DNA of 39,658 nucleotides, taken from the IMG/VR virus record IMGVR_UViG_3300034168_000029, positions 1-39,658 of that record. One strand, written 5' to 3'. The notes beneath the pieces are model-generated. The model was not told the origin of the DNA and searched no databases. It saw only the letters and a list, made by a program, of their open reading frames with translations. Positions 1 to 6,626 of the stretch are shown here, piece by piece (positions within the stretch are counted from its first letter, which is position 1; each line of letters starts with the position of its first letter). The DNA comes from a virus. The position numbers and the translations under genes are program-made.

Positions 1-177
1 CAAGAATCGATGAAGCTCCAAGCCGCGCAGGAAAAGGCGGATCGGCAGCAGAAGAAAGAACAAGAAGCTGGTGAGAAGGAAGTTAAAGAAAACATGGGCC
101 GCGTTGGGTTTAAAAAGGGTGGCTCCGCTTCATCCCGTGCAGATGGTTGCGCAATTCGTGGTAAAACGAGGGCATAA
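1..177 (+). CDS. C-terminal part of a Lys/Glu-rich small protein (5' truncated)
   Basis: The reading frame is open from the first base to a TAA at 175-177, giving 58 visible residues; the start lies outside the window. The sequence is a charged Glu/Lys/Gln-rich helix followed by a Gly/Ser-rich tail, FKKGGSASSRADG, ending in CAIRGKTRA. The end resembles the C-termini of the proteins at 177-491 and 2343-2612. The stop overlaps the next start (TAATG), which suggests translational coupling. Function is unknown. Its position just before connector genes suggests a small virion or head-associated protein, but that is inference only. Confidence 0.75.
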   Translation, partial: QESMKLQAAQEKADRQQKKEQEAGEKEVKENMGRVGFKKGGSASSRADGCAIRGKTRA

Positions 178-491
178 TGCCTACGGTCTCAAAGAAGCAA
201 GAACGGTTTATGCAAGCCGTGGCCCACAATCCTAAATTTGCTAAGACAGTAGGTGTGCCTACAAAAGTAGGTAAAGAGTTTACTAAATCAGGAGATACTA
301 TGGCTTCCAAAATGAACCCCGGTTTTATGGCAATGATGAAGAAAAAAGCTCCCGCAAAGAAGATGGCAATGGGCGGTATGACATCAATGGGCAAAGTTAA
401 AACTGCTGCTCCTAGCAAAGATGGCGTTGCTGTTAAAGGTAAGACCAAAGGCAAAATGATTACCATGAAATCCGGCGGAAAAACGTGCTGA
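177..491 (+). CDS. Small basic protein with SKKQERFM N-terminus and DGVAVKGKTKG tail
   Basis: This is a 104-residue Lys-rich protein whose ATG overlaps the preceding stop. The N-terminus (PTVSKKQERFMQAV, then KVGKEF) resembles a widespread family of small phage proteins that begin SKKQxRFM; I do not know a function for it. The middle holds many Met and Lys residues and an MAMGGM motif. The C-terminus carries KDGVAVKGKTKGKM, close to the tail of the protein upstream. Composition suggests a nucleic-acid- or capsid-associated role, but nothing catalytic is visible. Confidence 0.8.
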   Translation: MPTVSKKQERFMQAVAHNPKFAKTVGVPTKVGKEFTKSGDTMASKMNPGFMAMMKKKAPAKKMAMGGMTSMGKVKTAAPSKDGVAVKGKTKGKMITMKSGGKTC

Positions 492-492
492 G

Positions 493-768
493 ATGAGACC
501 CTCACGCGGTATGGGTGACATTAACCCTTCCAAAATGCCCGGCGGGAAGAAAACAGCCCGTCGGGACGACACTGACTTTACGCAGTACGCGGAAGGCGGT
601 AAAGTTAACGCTGCTGGTAACTACACTAAGCCTAGTCTTCGTAAGAAGATTGTGTCTCAGGTAAAGGCCGCAGCAACGCATGGCACAGGTGCAGGGCAGT
701 GGTCAGCCCGCAAAGCACAACTCGTTGCTAAGAAGTATAAAGCGGCGGGTGGCGGGTACAAGGATTAG
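493..768 (+). CDS. DUF5872-like small basic protein (first of two)
   Basis: This 91-residue protein starts two bases after the upstream stop. An N-terminal GMGDINPSKMPGGKK stretch and a YAEGGKVNAAGNYTKP linker precede a basic C-terminal domain with PGQWSARKAQ-type sequence (here AGQWSARKAQLVAKKY, ending AAGGGYKD). I recall this GQWSARKAQ...YKxAGGGY pattern from the DUF5872 family, found in aquatic phages and in large eukaryotic DNA viruses; that is recollection, not a search. Function is unknown. High Lys/Arg content suggests nucleic-acid binding. Confidence 0.75.
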   Translation: MRPSRGMGDINPSKMPGGKKTARRDDTDFTQYAEGGKVNAAGNYTKPSLRKKIVSQVKAAATHGTGAGQWSARKAQLVAKKYKAAGGGYKD

Positions 769-769
769 T

Positions 770-1003
770 ATGAAAGCTCCGCAAAAGTCGCTTAAAGATT
801 GGGGCGACCAGAAATGGCGAACAAAGAGCGGCAAGCCGTCGTCAAAGACAGGCGAACGATACCTGCCAGAAGCGGCTATCAAGTCACTCACCCCGTCAGA
901 GTATGCCGCCACAACGAAAGCAAAGCGGGCAGGGAAAGCAGCGGGTAAGCAGTTTGTTAAGCAGCCCAAAGGCATTGCGAAGAAAACAGCAGGGTTCAGA
1001 TAA
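770..1003 (+). CDS. Small basic protein, WRTKSGKP / GERYLPEAAIKSL family
   Basis: The start chosen is ATG 770, one base after the upstream TAG, giving 77 residues that begin MKAPQKSLKDWGDQKW. The frame stays open to an upstream ATG at 680, but that would overlap the previous gene by 89 bases in another frame. The sequence WRTKSGKPSSKTGERYLPE, then SEYAATTKAKRAGK and a final AKKTAGFR, matches a small basic protein I remember from giant viruses and aquatic phages, often near GQWSARKAQ proteins. The role is unknown. The last base of its TAA is the first base of the next gene. Confidence 0.75.
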   Translation: MKAPQKSLKDWGDQKWRTKSGKPSSKTGERYLPEAAIKSLTPSEYAATTKAKRAGKAAGKQFVKQPKGIAKKTAGFR

Positions 1004-1746
1004 TGGCATATTCAACAGCTACGACTGCGTTTAACCCGACCCTCAACGATATATTCGAAGAGGCGTTTGAGCGTTGCGGACAGGAATTGCGTACGGGTTA
1101 CGACTTCCGTACGGCGCGTCGTAGCTTGAATTTCTTGCTGGGCGAGTGGGCTAACCGTGGTATCAACCTGTGGACGATTGAGCAGGGCTCTGTCAACATG
1201 GTGCAAGGAGTAACGACCTATGATCTACCTGACGATACCGTGGATTTGGTGGAGCACGTTATTCGTACTGATTCCGGACAAGGTCCTAACCAAACTGACC
1301 TCAACATCACTCGAATCAGTGTATCTACCTACTCAACGATCCCGAACAAGTTAGCGCAAGGTCGCCCTATTCAGGTGTGGATTAACCGCCAGAGTGGGCA
1401 GAAGGTAGGTTCTGAAGCCGCAATAGCTAAGCATCCACAGATTAATGTATGGCCTGCACCAGATCAAGGTACCTCATTGCAGCCGTACTATATTTTTTAC
1501 TACTGGCGCATGAAGCGTATTAACGACGCCGGTAATGGTATTAATGTAATTGATATTCCATTCCGCTTCCAGAATTGCTTGGTAACGGGGCTTTCTTACA
1601 TGTTGGCGCTGAAGCTACCTAACGCTGATCCTGTTCGTATCCAAGGGCTTAAAGTAATGTACGACGAGGCATGGGAGTTAGCTGCGGGTGAAGACCGCGA
1701 GAAGGCTGCGGATCGTTTGGTGCCACGTCAGATGTTTATTACGTAA
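1003..1746 (+). CDS. Head-to-tail connector / P22 gp4-like tail accessory protein
   Basis: This 247-residue protein has an N-terminal helical segment (IFEEAFERCGQELRTGYDF, then RRSLNFLLGEWANRGINLW) followed by a beta-rich part (VTTYDLPDDTVDLVEHVIR). That pattern is typical of the adaptor family related to P22 gp4, which sits below the portal and closes the packaged head. It is longer than P22 gp4 (about 166 residues), as is common in environmental phages. The position among small head/tail genes fits. The family assignment is from remembered motifs. Confidence 0.7.
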   Translation: MAYSTATTAFNPTLNDIFEEAFERCGQELRTGYDFRTARRSLNFLLGEWANRGINLWTIEQGSVNMVQGVTTYDLPDDTVDLVEHVIRTDSGQGPNQTDLNITRISVSTYSTIPNKLAQGRPIQVWINRQSGQKVGSEAAIAKHPQINVWPAPDQGTSLQPYYIFYYWRMKRINDAGNGINVIDIPFRFQNCLVTGLSYMLALKLPNADPVRIQGLKVMYDEAWELAAGEDREKAADRLVPRQMFIT

Positions 1747-1748
1747 TC

Positions 1749-2156
1749 ATGGGCAATAGGTTCTCGTCAGGCAAGAATGCAATCGCTGAGTGTGACCGGT
1801 GTGGGTTCCGCTATAAGCTGAAAGAATTAAAGAAGCTGACGATTAAGACTAAGCAGGTTAGTATTATCGTATGCCCAACGTGCTGGGAACCAGACCAGCC
1901 GCAGTTGCAGTTAGGTATGTATCCGGTAGATGATCCACAAGCAGTACGTGAGCCAAGACGGGATAATAGCTACCGGCAAGCGGGCTACACGGGTTTGCAG
2001 CTTACAACGAATACTGATTTTGGTGATCCTAGTGGTGGTAGTCGGATATTTCAGTGGGGTTGGGCACCCGTTGGTGGAGCAAGTAGTTTTGACGCCGCCC
2101 TAACGCCAAATTATTTAGTAGCAACAACAAGTGTTGGTACAGTAACGGTATCCTAG
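1749..2156 (+). CDS. Zinc-ribbon phage protein of unknown function
   Basis: This 135-residue protein has two CxxC pairs in its first third (C15/C18 in CDRCGF and C42/C45 in CPTCW), with a basic stretch between them, forming a probable structural zinc ribbon. A central segment (MYPVDDPQAVREPRRDN) is followed by a Gly/Ser/Thr-rich C-terminal half likely to be beta-structured. It lies between two connector-type genes, so a minor head-tail joining role is plausible. No enzyme motif is visible. Confidence 0.75.
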   Translation: MGNRFSSGKNAIAECDRCGFRYKLKELKKLTIKTKQVSIIVCPTCWEPDQPQLQLGMYPVDDPQAVREPRRDNSYRQAGYTGLQLTTNTDFGDPSGGSRIFQWGWAPVGGASSFDAALTPNYLVATTSVGTVTVS

Positions 2157-2167
2157 AGGAGTTTAAA

Positions 2168-2341
2168 ATGGACGCAAAAAAAGCAGTTCACAAACATGAA
2201 GCAGCAATGCACCCCGGCAAGCCTATGACTAAGATGGCTAAAGGTGGTAAGACTAATATTCAAATGAAACAGCTAGGTCGTGGTCTGGCTAAAGTTGCTA
2301 ACCAGAAGAAGTCTTCCTTTACGTACAAAAAAGGTGGCTAA
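2168..2341 (+). CDS. 57-residue Lys-rich small protein (MDAKKAVHKHE)
   Basis: ATG at 2168 is preceded by a strong ribosome-binding site (AGAGGAG, about 2155-2161). The frame encodes 57 residues ending at TAA 2339-2341. The sequence begins MDAKKAVHKHEAAMHPGKP, contains an MAKGGKT motif, and ends SFTYKKGG. The HKHE...MHPGKPMTKxAKGG layout is one I recall as a recurrent small protein of aquatic phages. It is strongly basic and has no predicted membrane segment. The next gene begins one base after its stop. Function is unknown. Confidence 0.75.
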   Translation: MDAKKAVHKHEAAMHPGKPMTKMAKGGKTNIQMKQLGRGLAKVANQKKSSFTYKKGG

Positions 2342-2342
2342 T

Positions 2343-2612
2343 ATGGCTAAGTTTTCACAAAAGCTTAAAGGCAAAGAAGTAGGCCAAGCCGCTGTGTACG
2401 CTAAGCCCCATTCAATGACCGGAGGTCCTATGAAGATGAAGAAACCTACTGACCCAAACATGCTAAATGCGCGTCAGCTTGGTCCTCGTGCAAGTGTTCA
2501 GCGTGTAAGCGCGGGCGATCCGGGGCGTGATGATGTCAAGACAACTGGCATCAAAACCCGTGGTAATGGCTGTGCTACTAAAGGCACGATTGCTCGTGGA
2601 CCAATGGCATAA
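2343..2612 (+). CDS. Small basic protein with Gly/Arg-rich tail
   Basis: The start is taken as ATG 2343, one base after the upstream stop, giving 89 residues beginning MAKFSQKLKGKEVGQ. An in-frame upstream ATG at 2280 would overlap the previous gene out of frame and is less likely. The protein has a central MTGGPMKMKKPTDPN segment and a tail TRGNGCATKGTIARGPMA, a diverged version of the DGxAxxGKT tails at 1-177 and 177-491. Function is unknown; it is probably a virion-associated small protein. Confidence 0.75.
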   Translation: MAKFSQKLKGKEVGQAAVYAKPHSMTGGPMKMKKPTDPNMLNARQLGPRASVQRVSAGDPGRDDVKTTGIKTRGNGCATKGTIARGPMA

Positions 2613-2614
2613 CC

Positions 2615-3322
2615 ATGAATTACACTGAACTTGTTGCGTCAATTCAGTCATACACCGAGAACGAGTTCCCGGATATAGCGCTGGCTGGCGGCGGTACCGA
2701 AACAACTACTGAACAAATCAATCGGTTTATTCAGCAGGCGGAGCAACGCATTTACAACTCGGTTCAGTTTCCGTCTATTCGTAAGAACATGGTTGGTAGT
2801 TTACAGTCGGGTAATAAGTACCTACAAGCGCCTAATGATTTTCTGGCTGTGTACTCGTTGGCGATTATTGAGAATTACGGATTGGCTACGGAAACATACA
2901 CTTTCTTGTTGAACAAGGACGTTAACTTTATTCGTGAGTCTTACCCTACTCCTACTGATACAGGGTTACCTGCGTACTATGCGTTATTTGGTCCAGCTAT
3001 TGTGGGAAGTGCGATTACTAATGAGTTGACGTTTATTCTTGGCCCAACGCCAAATAGTGCATACACAGCAGAGCTACATTTCTATTATTACCCTGAGTCA
3101 ATCACAACTGCTAACACGTCATGGTTGGGTGACAACTTTGATTCTGTACTGTTATACGGATCGTTGGTTGAAGCCTATACGTTTATGAAGGGTGAGACTG
3201 ACTTACTTGCGTTGTATGACGGTAAGTACAAAGAGGCTTTGGCGCTGGCTAAACGTCTGGGCGATGGTATGGAGCGTCAAGACGCTTACCGTTCAGGTCA
3301 GTACAGACAGGCGGTGACTTGA
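2615..3322 (+). CDS. Phage adaptor (head-tail adaptor) protein
   Basis: This is a 235-residue protein. The N-terminal helix MNYTELVASIQSYTENEF, the INRFIQQAEQRIYNSVQFP segment with RKNMVG, and a beta-rich middle (YLQAPNDFLAVYSLAI, RESYPTP, LHFYYYPESI) match a common phage adaptor family that I associate with SU10-like adaptors. Such proteins form a ring between portal or gp4-like protein and tail nozzle. It ends two bases before the next ATG. The assignment is by motif recall. Confidence 0.75.
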   Translation: MNYTELVASIQSYTENEFPDIALAGGGTETTTEQINRFIQQAEQRIYNSVQFPSIRKNMVGSLQSGNKYLQAPNDFLAVYSLAIIENYGLATETYTFLLNKDVNFIRESYPTPTDTGLPAYYALFGPAIVGSAITNELTFILGPTPNSAYTAELHFYYYPESITTANTSWLGDNFDSVLLYGSLVEAYTFMKGETDLLALYDGKYKEALALAKRLGDGMERQDAYRSGQYRQAVT

Positions 3323-3323
3323 T

Positions 3324-3737
3324 ATGGCGATTAATCAAACTCAAACTACTAGCTTTAAGAAGCAACTGTACGAAGCAACGCATAACCTTCTTACTGACAA
3401 TCTTTATATGGCGCTGTATGTTGCAACCGCAGATCTTAACCAAGATACTTTGATTTACACAACAAGTGGTGAGGTTACTGGTGGGGGCTATACTGCCGGT
3501 GGGGTCTTATTAACTGGTGTAACAATTAACTCATCTGGGTATACTGCGTATGTTAGCTTCAATGCCGTTGATTTCAATGCTTCTGTTACGGCGCGGGGCG
3601 CGTTAATTTACAATGCGTCAAAAGGCAATAAGTCGATTGCGGTACTAGATTTTGGGTCTGACAAAACATCTGCTGATTTTATAGTTACGCCACCTACCAA
3701 CACAGCCACATCTGCCATTATCAGGAGTTCAAATTGA
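3324..3737 (+). CDS. Conserved virion structural protein (GYTAGGV family), copy 1
   Basis: This 137-residue protein has an N-terminus of the type found in small phage structural proteins (TSFKKQLYEATHNL, then LYMALYVATA). It carries a GEVTGGGYTAGGVLLTG segment and a beta-rich C-terminal half ending in TATSAIIRSSN. It shares the GEVxGxGYTAGGV motif and general layout with the protein at 3932-4441, so the two are probably paralogues. A decoration or tail-tip role is possible. No enzymatic motif is visible. It overlaps the next gene by four bases. Confidence 0.7.
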   Translation: MAINQTQTTSFKKQLYEATHNLLTDNLYMALYVATADLNQDTLIYTTSGEVTGGGYTAGGVLLTGVTINSSGYTAYVSFNAVDFNASVTARGALIYNASKGNKSIAVLDFGSDKTSADFIVTPPTNTATSAIIRSSN

Positions 3738-3922
3738 TTACGACGACTAAAGGTGAAATGGACGAATCCTTGCTGGAGAAGCGCGAGGGTAATGTCGATA
3801 ACGAAAACGAATACACTACGTGGGTAGAGTATTGGTTAGATGGCGAACTGGTACATCGTTCTGCCCATGTTCAATTAAAAAAAGCGGTAACGTTTGCCGC
3901 TGAAGCAGCCTCTTTCGCATAA
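3734..3922 (+). CDS. Small acidic protein with TTG start
   Basis: This 62-residue protein is rich in Glu and Asp. The TTG at 3734 is supported by an AGGAG at 3723-3727, six bases upstream, and overlaps the previous stop (TTGA). An in-frame ATG at 3758, preceded by AGGTGA, is a reasonable alternative start. The central sequence YTTWVEYWLDGELVHRSAHV looks like a short beta-hairpin domain, followed by an Ala-rich helix. I do not recognise a family. It lies between two related structural genes. Confidence 0.65.
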   Translation: MITTTKGEMDESLLEKREGNVDNENEYTTWVEYWLDGELVHRSAHVQLKKAVTFAAEAASFA

Positions 3923-3931
3923 GGAAATATC

Positions 3932-4441
3932 ATGGCAAATACACAGGCAATGTCAACTTCGTTCATGGGTAAGCTCATGACGGGTACACACAATTTTGGC
4001 GTAGGCGTAGTTCGTGCTGGTACTGGCGCAGATGTTTATTACGGCGCACTGCTATTAGCAAGCGGCACATTTAATGCGTCTTCTGCGGATTACACTGGCA
4101 CGGTGGGCGCAACTACTATGGTGGGCGAAGTGTCTGGTACAGGCTATACCGCAGGTGGTGTGGCTATTACTAACGCAACTCCGCCAACAGCAACAAATAG
4201 CTCTGTGACTGCGGGCGTGGCTTTCTGGACTCCCTCGGCAAGCATTACGTACACAACAGTAACTTTGGCTACTGCGTTTGATGCTGTGATGGTCTATAAC
4301 TTTACGCAAGGTACTGGCGGCGCATACCCTGCTGTGAGTATCCATACGTTCGGTTCGCAGACTATTACTGCGGGTACGTTTACGTTGACGATGCCAGCTA
4401 ACGCTACAACAACTGCACTCATCCGTCTGGCTACAACCTAA
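3932..4441 (+). CDS. Conserved virion structural protein (GYTAGGV family), copy 2
   Basis: This 169-residue protein begins MANTQAMSTSFMGKLMTGTHNF and carries GEVSGTGYTAGGVAITN in the middle. The rest is Thr/Ala/Gly-rich and probably beta-structured, ending TTTALIRLATT. Its layout mirrors the protein at 3324-3737: TSF start, THNF or THNL motif, GYTAGGV block and a TxALIR-like end. This suggests duplication followed by divergence. A role as a minor capsid or tail-associated structural protein is likely but unproven. A hairpin lies just downstream at 4447-4466. Confidence 0.7.
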   Translation: MANTQAMSTSFMGKLMTGTHNFGVGVVRAGTGADVYYGALLLASGTFNASSADYTGTVGATTMVGEVSGTGYTAGGVAITNATPPTATNSSVTAGVAFWTPSASITYTTVTLATAFDAVMVYNFTQGTGGAYPAVSIHTFGSQTITAGTFTLTMPANATTTALIRLATT

Positions 4442-4446
4442 TAGGA

Positions 4447-4466
4447 CTAGCGGGGTAACTCGCTAG
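4447..4466 (+). other. Hairpin overlapping the ribosome-binding site of the repeat-protein gene
   Basis: CTAGCG at 4447-4452 and CGCTAG at 4461-4466 form a six-base-pair inverted repeat around an eight-base loop. The AGGG at 4465-4468, the only obvious ribosome-binding element for ATG 4474, overlaps the 3' arm. There is no T-run, so this is not an intrinsic terminator. It could reduce translation of the next gene. Confidence 0.45.
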
Positions 4467-4473
4467 GGTAGCC

Positions 4474-5271
4474 ATGTTCGGAATAGCCGCTTTTGCTGAA
4501 GCGCCGTTTGCCTCACTTGCGGGGCAGACGGTAGTCGTTGTTATTACCGGCGTTCAGGCATCTGGCGCGGTAGGTACAGTTACGGCGGTTAGTTCCGTTG
4601 CGCTTACAGGTGTTGAAGCTGCTGGCGCGGTAGGTACGATCACAGTTGGAGAACGCTCATTAGCACTGACAGGTGTTGAGGCTACAGGCGCAGTCGGCAC
4701 AGTAATAGATTCACAAAACTATTTTGCAGCGTTGTCTGGTGTTGAAGCAACAGGCGCGGTAGGCACAGTTATAGTTGGGGAACGCGCATTAACGCTGGCA
4801 GGTGTTGAAGCCAACGGCGAAGTTGGTACAGTAACAGAGACAAATTCTCCAACAGAAACTGGAGTTGTAGCTACTGGTAATGTAGGTACGGTAATAAGTG
4901 AACAGGCTATTGGGCTAAATGGGGCGCAAGGCTCTGGTGATGTAGGTACTCTTACTGCGGTAATTACTTATGGGGCTACACTTAGCGGCGTTGAGGCATC
5001 GGGCGCGGTAGGCGTAGTAGCACTTAGCCAGACTATTGCTTTAACTGGAGTTGAGGCTGCGGGTGCAGTAGGTAATGTTACAGAAACTAACAACCCAACT
5101 GAAAACGGTGTACAAGCTACAGGTGCTGTAGGATCAGTGGGGGTTAGCCGTACGGTAGCCATAACAGGGGTGCAAGCTAGTGGTCAAGTTGGGACAGTAG
5201 GTAAATTCTATTGGTCGCTCATAGATAACAGCGAAACGCCAAATTGGCAAAATGTCGCAATGACGGTGTAA
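4474..5271 (+). CDS. Virion protein made of eleven tandem GVEAxGAVGTV repeats
   Basis: This 265-residue protein has a short hydrophobic lead (MFGIAAFAEAPFASLAG) followed by eleven imperfect repeats of about 20-22 residues with core (L/I)TGVEAxGAVGTV. Variable linkers such as TVGERSLA or TETNSPT separate the cores. A non-repetitive C-terminus contains WSLIDNSETPNWQNV. Regular Gly, Ala and Val spacing suggests a repetitive beta fold such as a solenoid or fibre shaft. Related but degenerate repeats occur at the end of the protein at 15929-16369. The neighbours are structural and fibre genes. No named family is certain. Confidence 0.7.
   Translation: MFGIAAFAEAPFASLAGQTVVVVITGVQASGAVGTVTAVSSVALTGVEAAGAVGTITVGERSLALTGVEATGAVGTVIDSQNYFAALSGVEATGAVGTVIVGERALTLAGVEANGEVGTVTETNSPTETGVVATGNVGTVISEQAIGLNGAQGSGDVGTLTAVITYGATLSGVEASGAVGVVALSQTIALTGVEAAGAVGNVTETNNPTENGVQATGAVGSVGVSRTVAITGVQASGQVGTVGKFYWSLIDNSETPNWQNVAMTV
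4543..5205 (+). repeat. Eleven in-frame tandem repeats of about 60-66 bases
   Basis: The repeats encode the core (I/L)TGV(E/Q)AxGAVGTV. Unit length varies in multiples of three, and the DNA is less conserved than the protein. Copies 6 (GVVATGNVGTV) and 7 (GAQGSGDVGTL) are the most diverged. The pattern indicates old expansion with selection on the protein rather than recent slippage. Confidence 0.8.
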
Positions 5272-5280
5272 GGACATAAT

Positions 5281-5745
5281 ATGGCATTCGTCGTAAAAGA
5301 CCGGGTTAAGGAAACTACCACCACAACGGGTACAGGTACGGTGACTCTGCTTGGCGCGGCTACAGGGTTTCAAAGTTTTTCTGCTATTGGAAACAGTAAC
5401 AGTACGTACTACACTATTGTTGCCCAAACAGGTACTGAGTGGGAAGTTGGGGTTGGTACATATACTTCTTCTGGCACCGTCCTATCTCGCACGACCGTAT
5501 TATCTTCTAGTAATAGCGGGAGTTTGGTTAATTTTTCTGCGGGTACTAAAGATGTATTCGTAGCTTACCCCGCAGAACTAGCAGCGTTTGCTAATGGAGA
5601 TGGTGTAGTAGTAGAAAACTACACGACGTTAACAGGCGCATATACTATGACAACGGGTAAAAGCGGTATGTCGGTAGGCCCAGTAACTATAAGTTCCGGC
5701 TCATCGTTTACGGTTGGTAGTGGTCAACGCTGGGTTGTTCTCTAA
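5281..5745 (+). CDS. Conserved tail/virion structural protein (MAFVVKDRVKE family)
   Basis: This 154-residue protein begins MAFVVKDRVKETTTTTGTGT and continues with FQSFSAIGNSNSTYYTI and SGTVLSRTTVLSSSN. I recall this N-terminal domain as widespread in phage tail or fibre proteins. The final 27 residues (from SGMSVGPVTISSG to SGQRWVVL) are nearly the same as the end of the next protein, so the C-terminus is an exchangeable module. It is probably a tail-tip or fibre-base component. Function is inferred only from context. Confidence 0.7.
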   Translation: MAFVVKDRVKETTTTTGTGTVTLLGAATGFQSFSAIGNSNSTYYTIVAQTGTEWEVGVGTYTSSGTVLSRTTVLSSSNSGSLVNFSAGTKDVFVAYPAELAAFANGDGVVVENYTTLTGAYTMTTGKSGMSVGPVTISSGSSFTVGSGQRWVVL

Positions 5746-5754
5746 GGAAATAAC

Positions 5755-6615
5755 ATGGCAGTTACAAATTTTACTCCCCTACTTGGCCTAGCACTGCCAA
5801 CAACCGGCGATTTGTCCGGTACGTGGGGTACAACGGTTAATACCGCAATTACTGACTTGCTTGATGATGCTGTAGCAGGTACGGTCACACTTTCAGCAAA
5901 CGCAGATGTCACGTTAACGACAACAAATGGTGCAGACAATCAAGCACGTAACGCAGTAATTTTGTGGACCGCCAGTAACGGCGCTACCACCCGAAACATT
6001 ACGGCTCCGGCACAGAGCAAAGCCTATGTGGTTATCAATGCCGGTACTGGCACCATTGTGGTTCGTGGCGCTGGCCCTACGGTCGGCATTACTATTACTT
6101 CGGGTTATAAGGCGTTGATTGCTTGGAATGGCTCTGATTTTGTCAAAATTACGGGCGGTCCGATCAACCTTAATTCTTCTGACGTAACAGGGACGCTTCC
6201 CATTGCCAATGGTGGTACTGGTACTACGTCCACTACGTTTACTAACTTAACGACTAATGTAACAGGGACGCTCCCCATTGCCAATGGTGGTACTGGTACA
6301 ACATCTACAACTTTTGTAAATTTAGCTACGAATGTAACGGGGCTTCTTCCCATAGCAAATGGTGGTACTGCTACTGCTACTCCAGCACTAGTAGCGGGTT
6401 CAAATGTCACTATAACTGGCACATGGCCTAACCAGACCATCGCCGCTACCGGCGGTAGTTCAGGTGCGGGTGGCGGTATCCTGATTAACAACGACGTAAT
6501 AGCTGCTAGTTATACAATTGCTTCTGGTACAAATGGCATGAGTGTTGGCCCAATCACTATTTCTAGCGGTTACGCTGTTACTGTTTCTTCCGGCCAACGC
6601 TGGGTTGTTTTATAA
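5755..6615 (+). CDS. Tail fibre-like protein with LPIANGGTG repeats
   Basis: This is a 286-residue protein. The N-terminal domain (FTPLLGLALPTTGDLSGTWG, then NTAITDLLDDAVAG) is typical of phage fibre-base or virion attachment regions. Residues about 144-210 hold three 25-residue repeats of VTGTLPIANGGTGTTSTTF, a motif common in tail fibres. The C-terminus (NGMSVGPITISSG to SGQRWVVL) duplicates the end of the preceding protein. It is likely a trimeric fibre or tail-spike component. Start ATG 5755 follows an AAGGAAA ribosome-binding site. Confidence 0.75.
   Translation: MAVTNFTPLLGLALPTTGDLSGTWGTTVNTAITDLLDDAVAGTVTLSANADVTLTTTNGADNQARNAVILWTASNGATTRNITAPAQSKAYVVINAGTGTIVVRGAGPTVGITITSGYKALIAWNGSDFVKITGGPINLNSSDVTGTLPIANGGTGTTSTTFTNLTTNVTGTLPIANGGTGTTSTTFVNLATNVTGLLPIANGGTATATPALVAGSNVTITGTWPNQTIAATGGSSGAGGGILINNDVIAASYTIASGTNGMSVGPITISSGYAVTVSSGQRWVVL
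6184..6372 (+). repeat. 75-base tandem repeat, two full copies and a third partial copy
   Basis: Copies start at 6184, 6259 and 6334, spaced exactly 75 bases and in frame (25 residues). The first two are almost identical over the part encoding GTLPIANGGTGTTSTTF. The third diverges after the GGT codons. High DNA identity between copies 1 and 2 indicates recent duplication and possible length variation of the fibre. Confidence 0.8.
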
Positions 6616-6626
6616 GAGGATAAGAG

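Noticed and set aside
680-1003. Longer start (ATG 680) for the small basic protein
   Set aside because: It would overlap the previous gene by 89 bases out of frame. ATG 770 begins the part that matches the recalled family.
2280-2612. Longer start (ATG 2280) for the small basic protein at 2343-2612
   Set aside because: The extra 21 residues overlap the well-supported 2168-2341 gene and look unlike the rest. ATG 2343 sits one base after that gene's stop.
4543-5205. Regular repeats considered as a CRISPR array
   Set aside because: Repeats and linkers are all in one reading frame, vary in multiples of three, and the repeat DNA is not identical. They encode a repeat protein.
6105-6491. 128-residue minus-strand frame with PPLAMGSVPVT repeats
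   Set aside because: The repeats are the antisense of the 75-base fibre repeat; there is no independent start signal.
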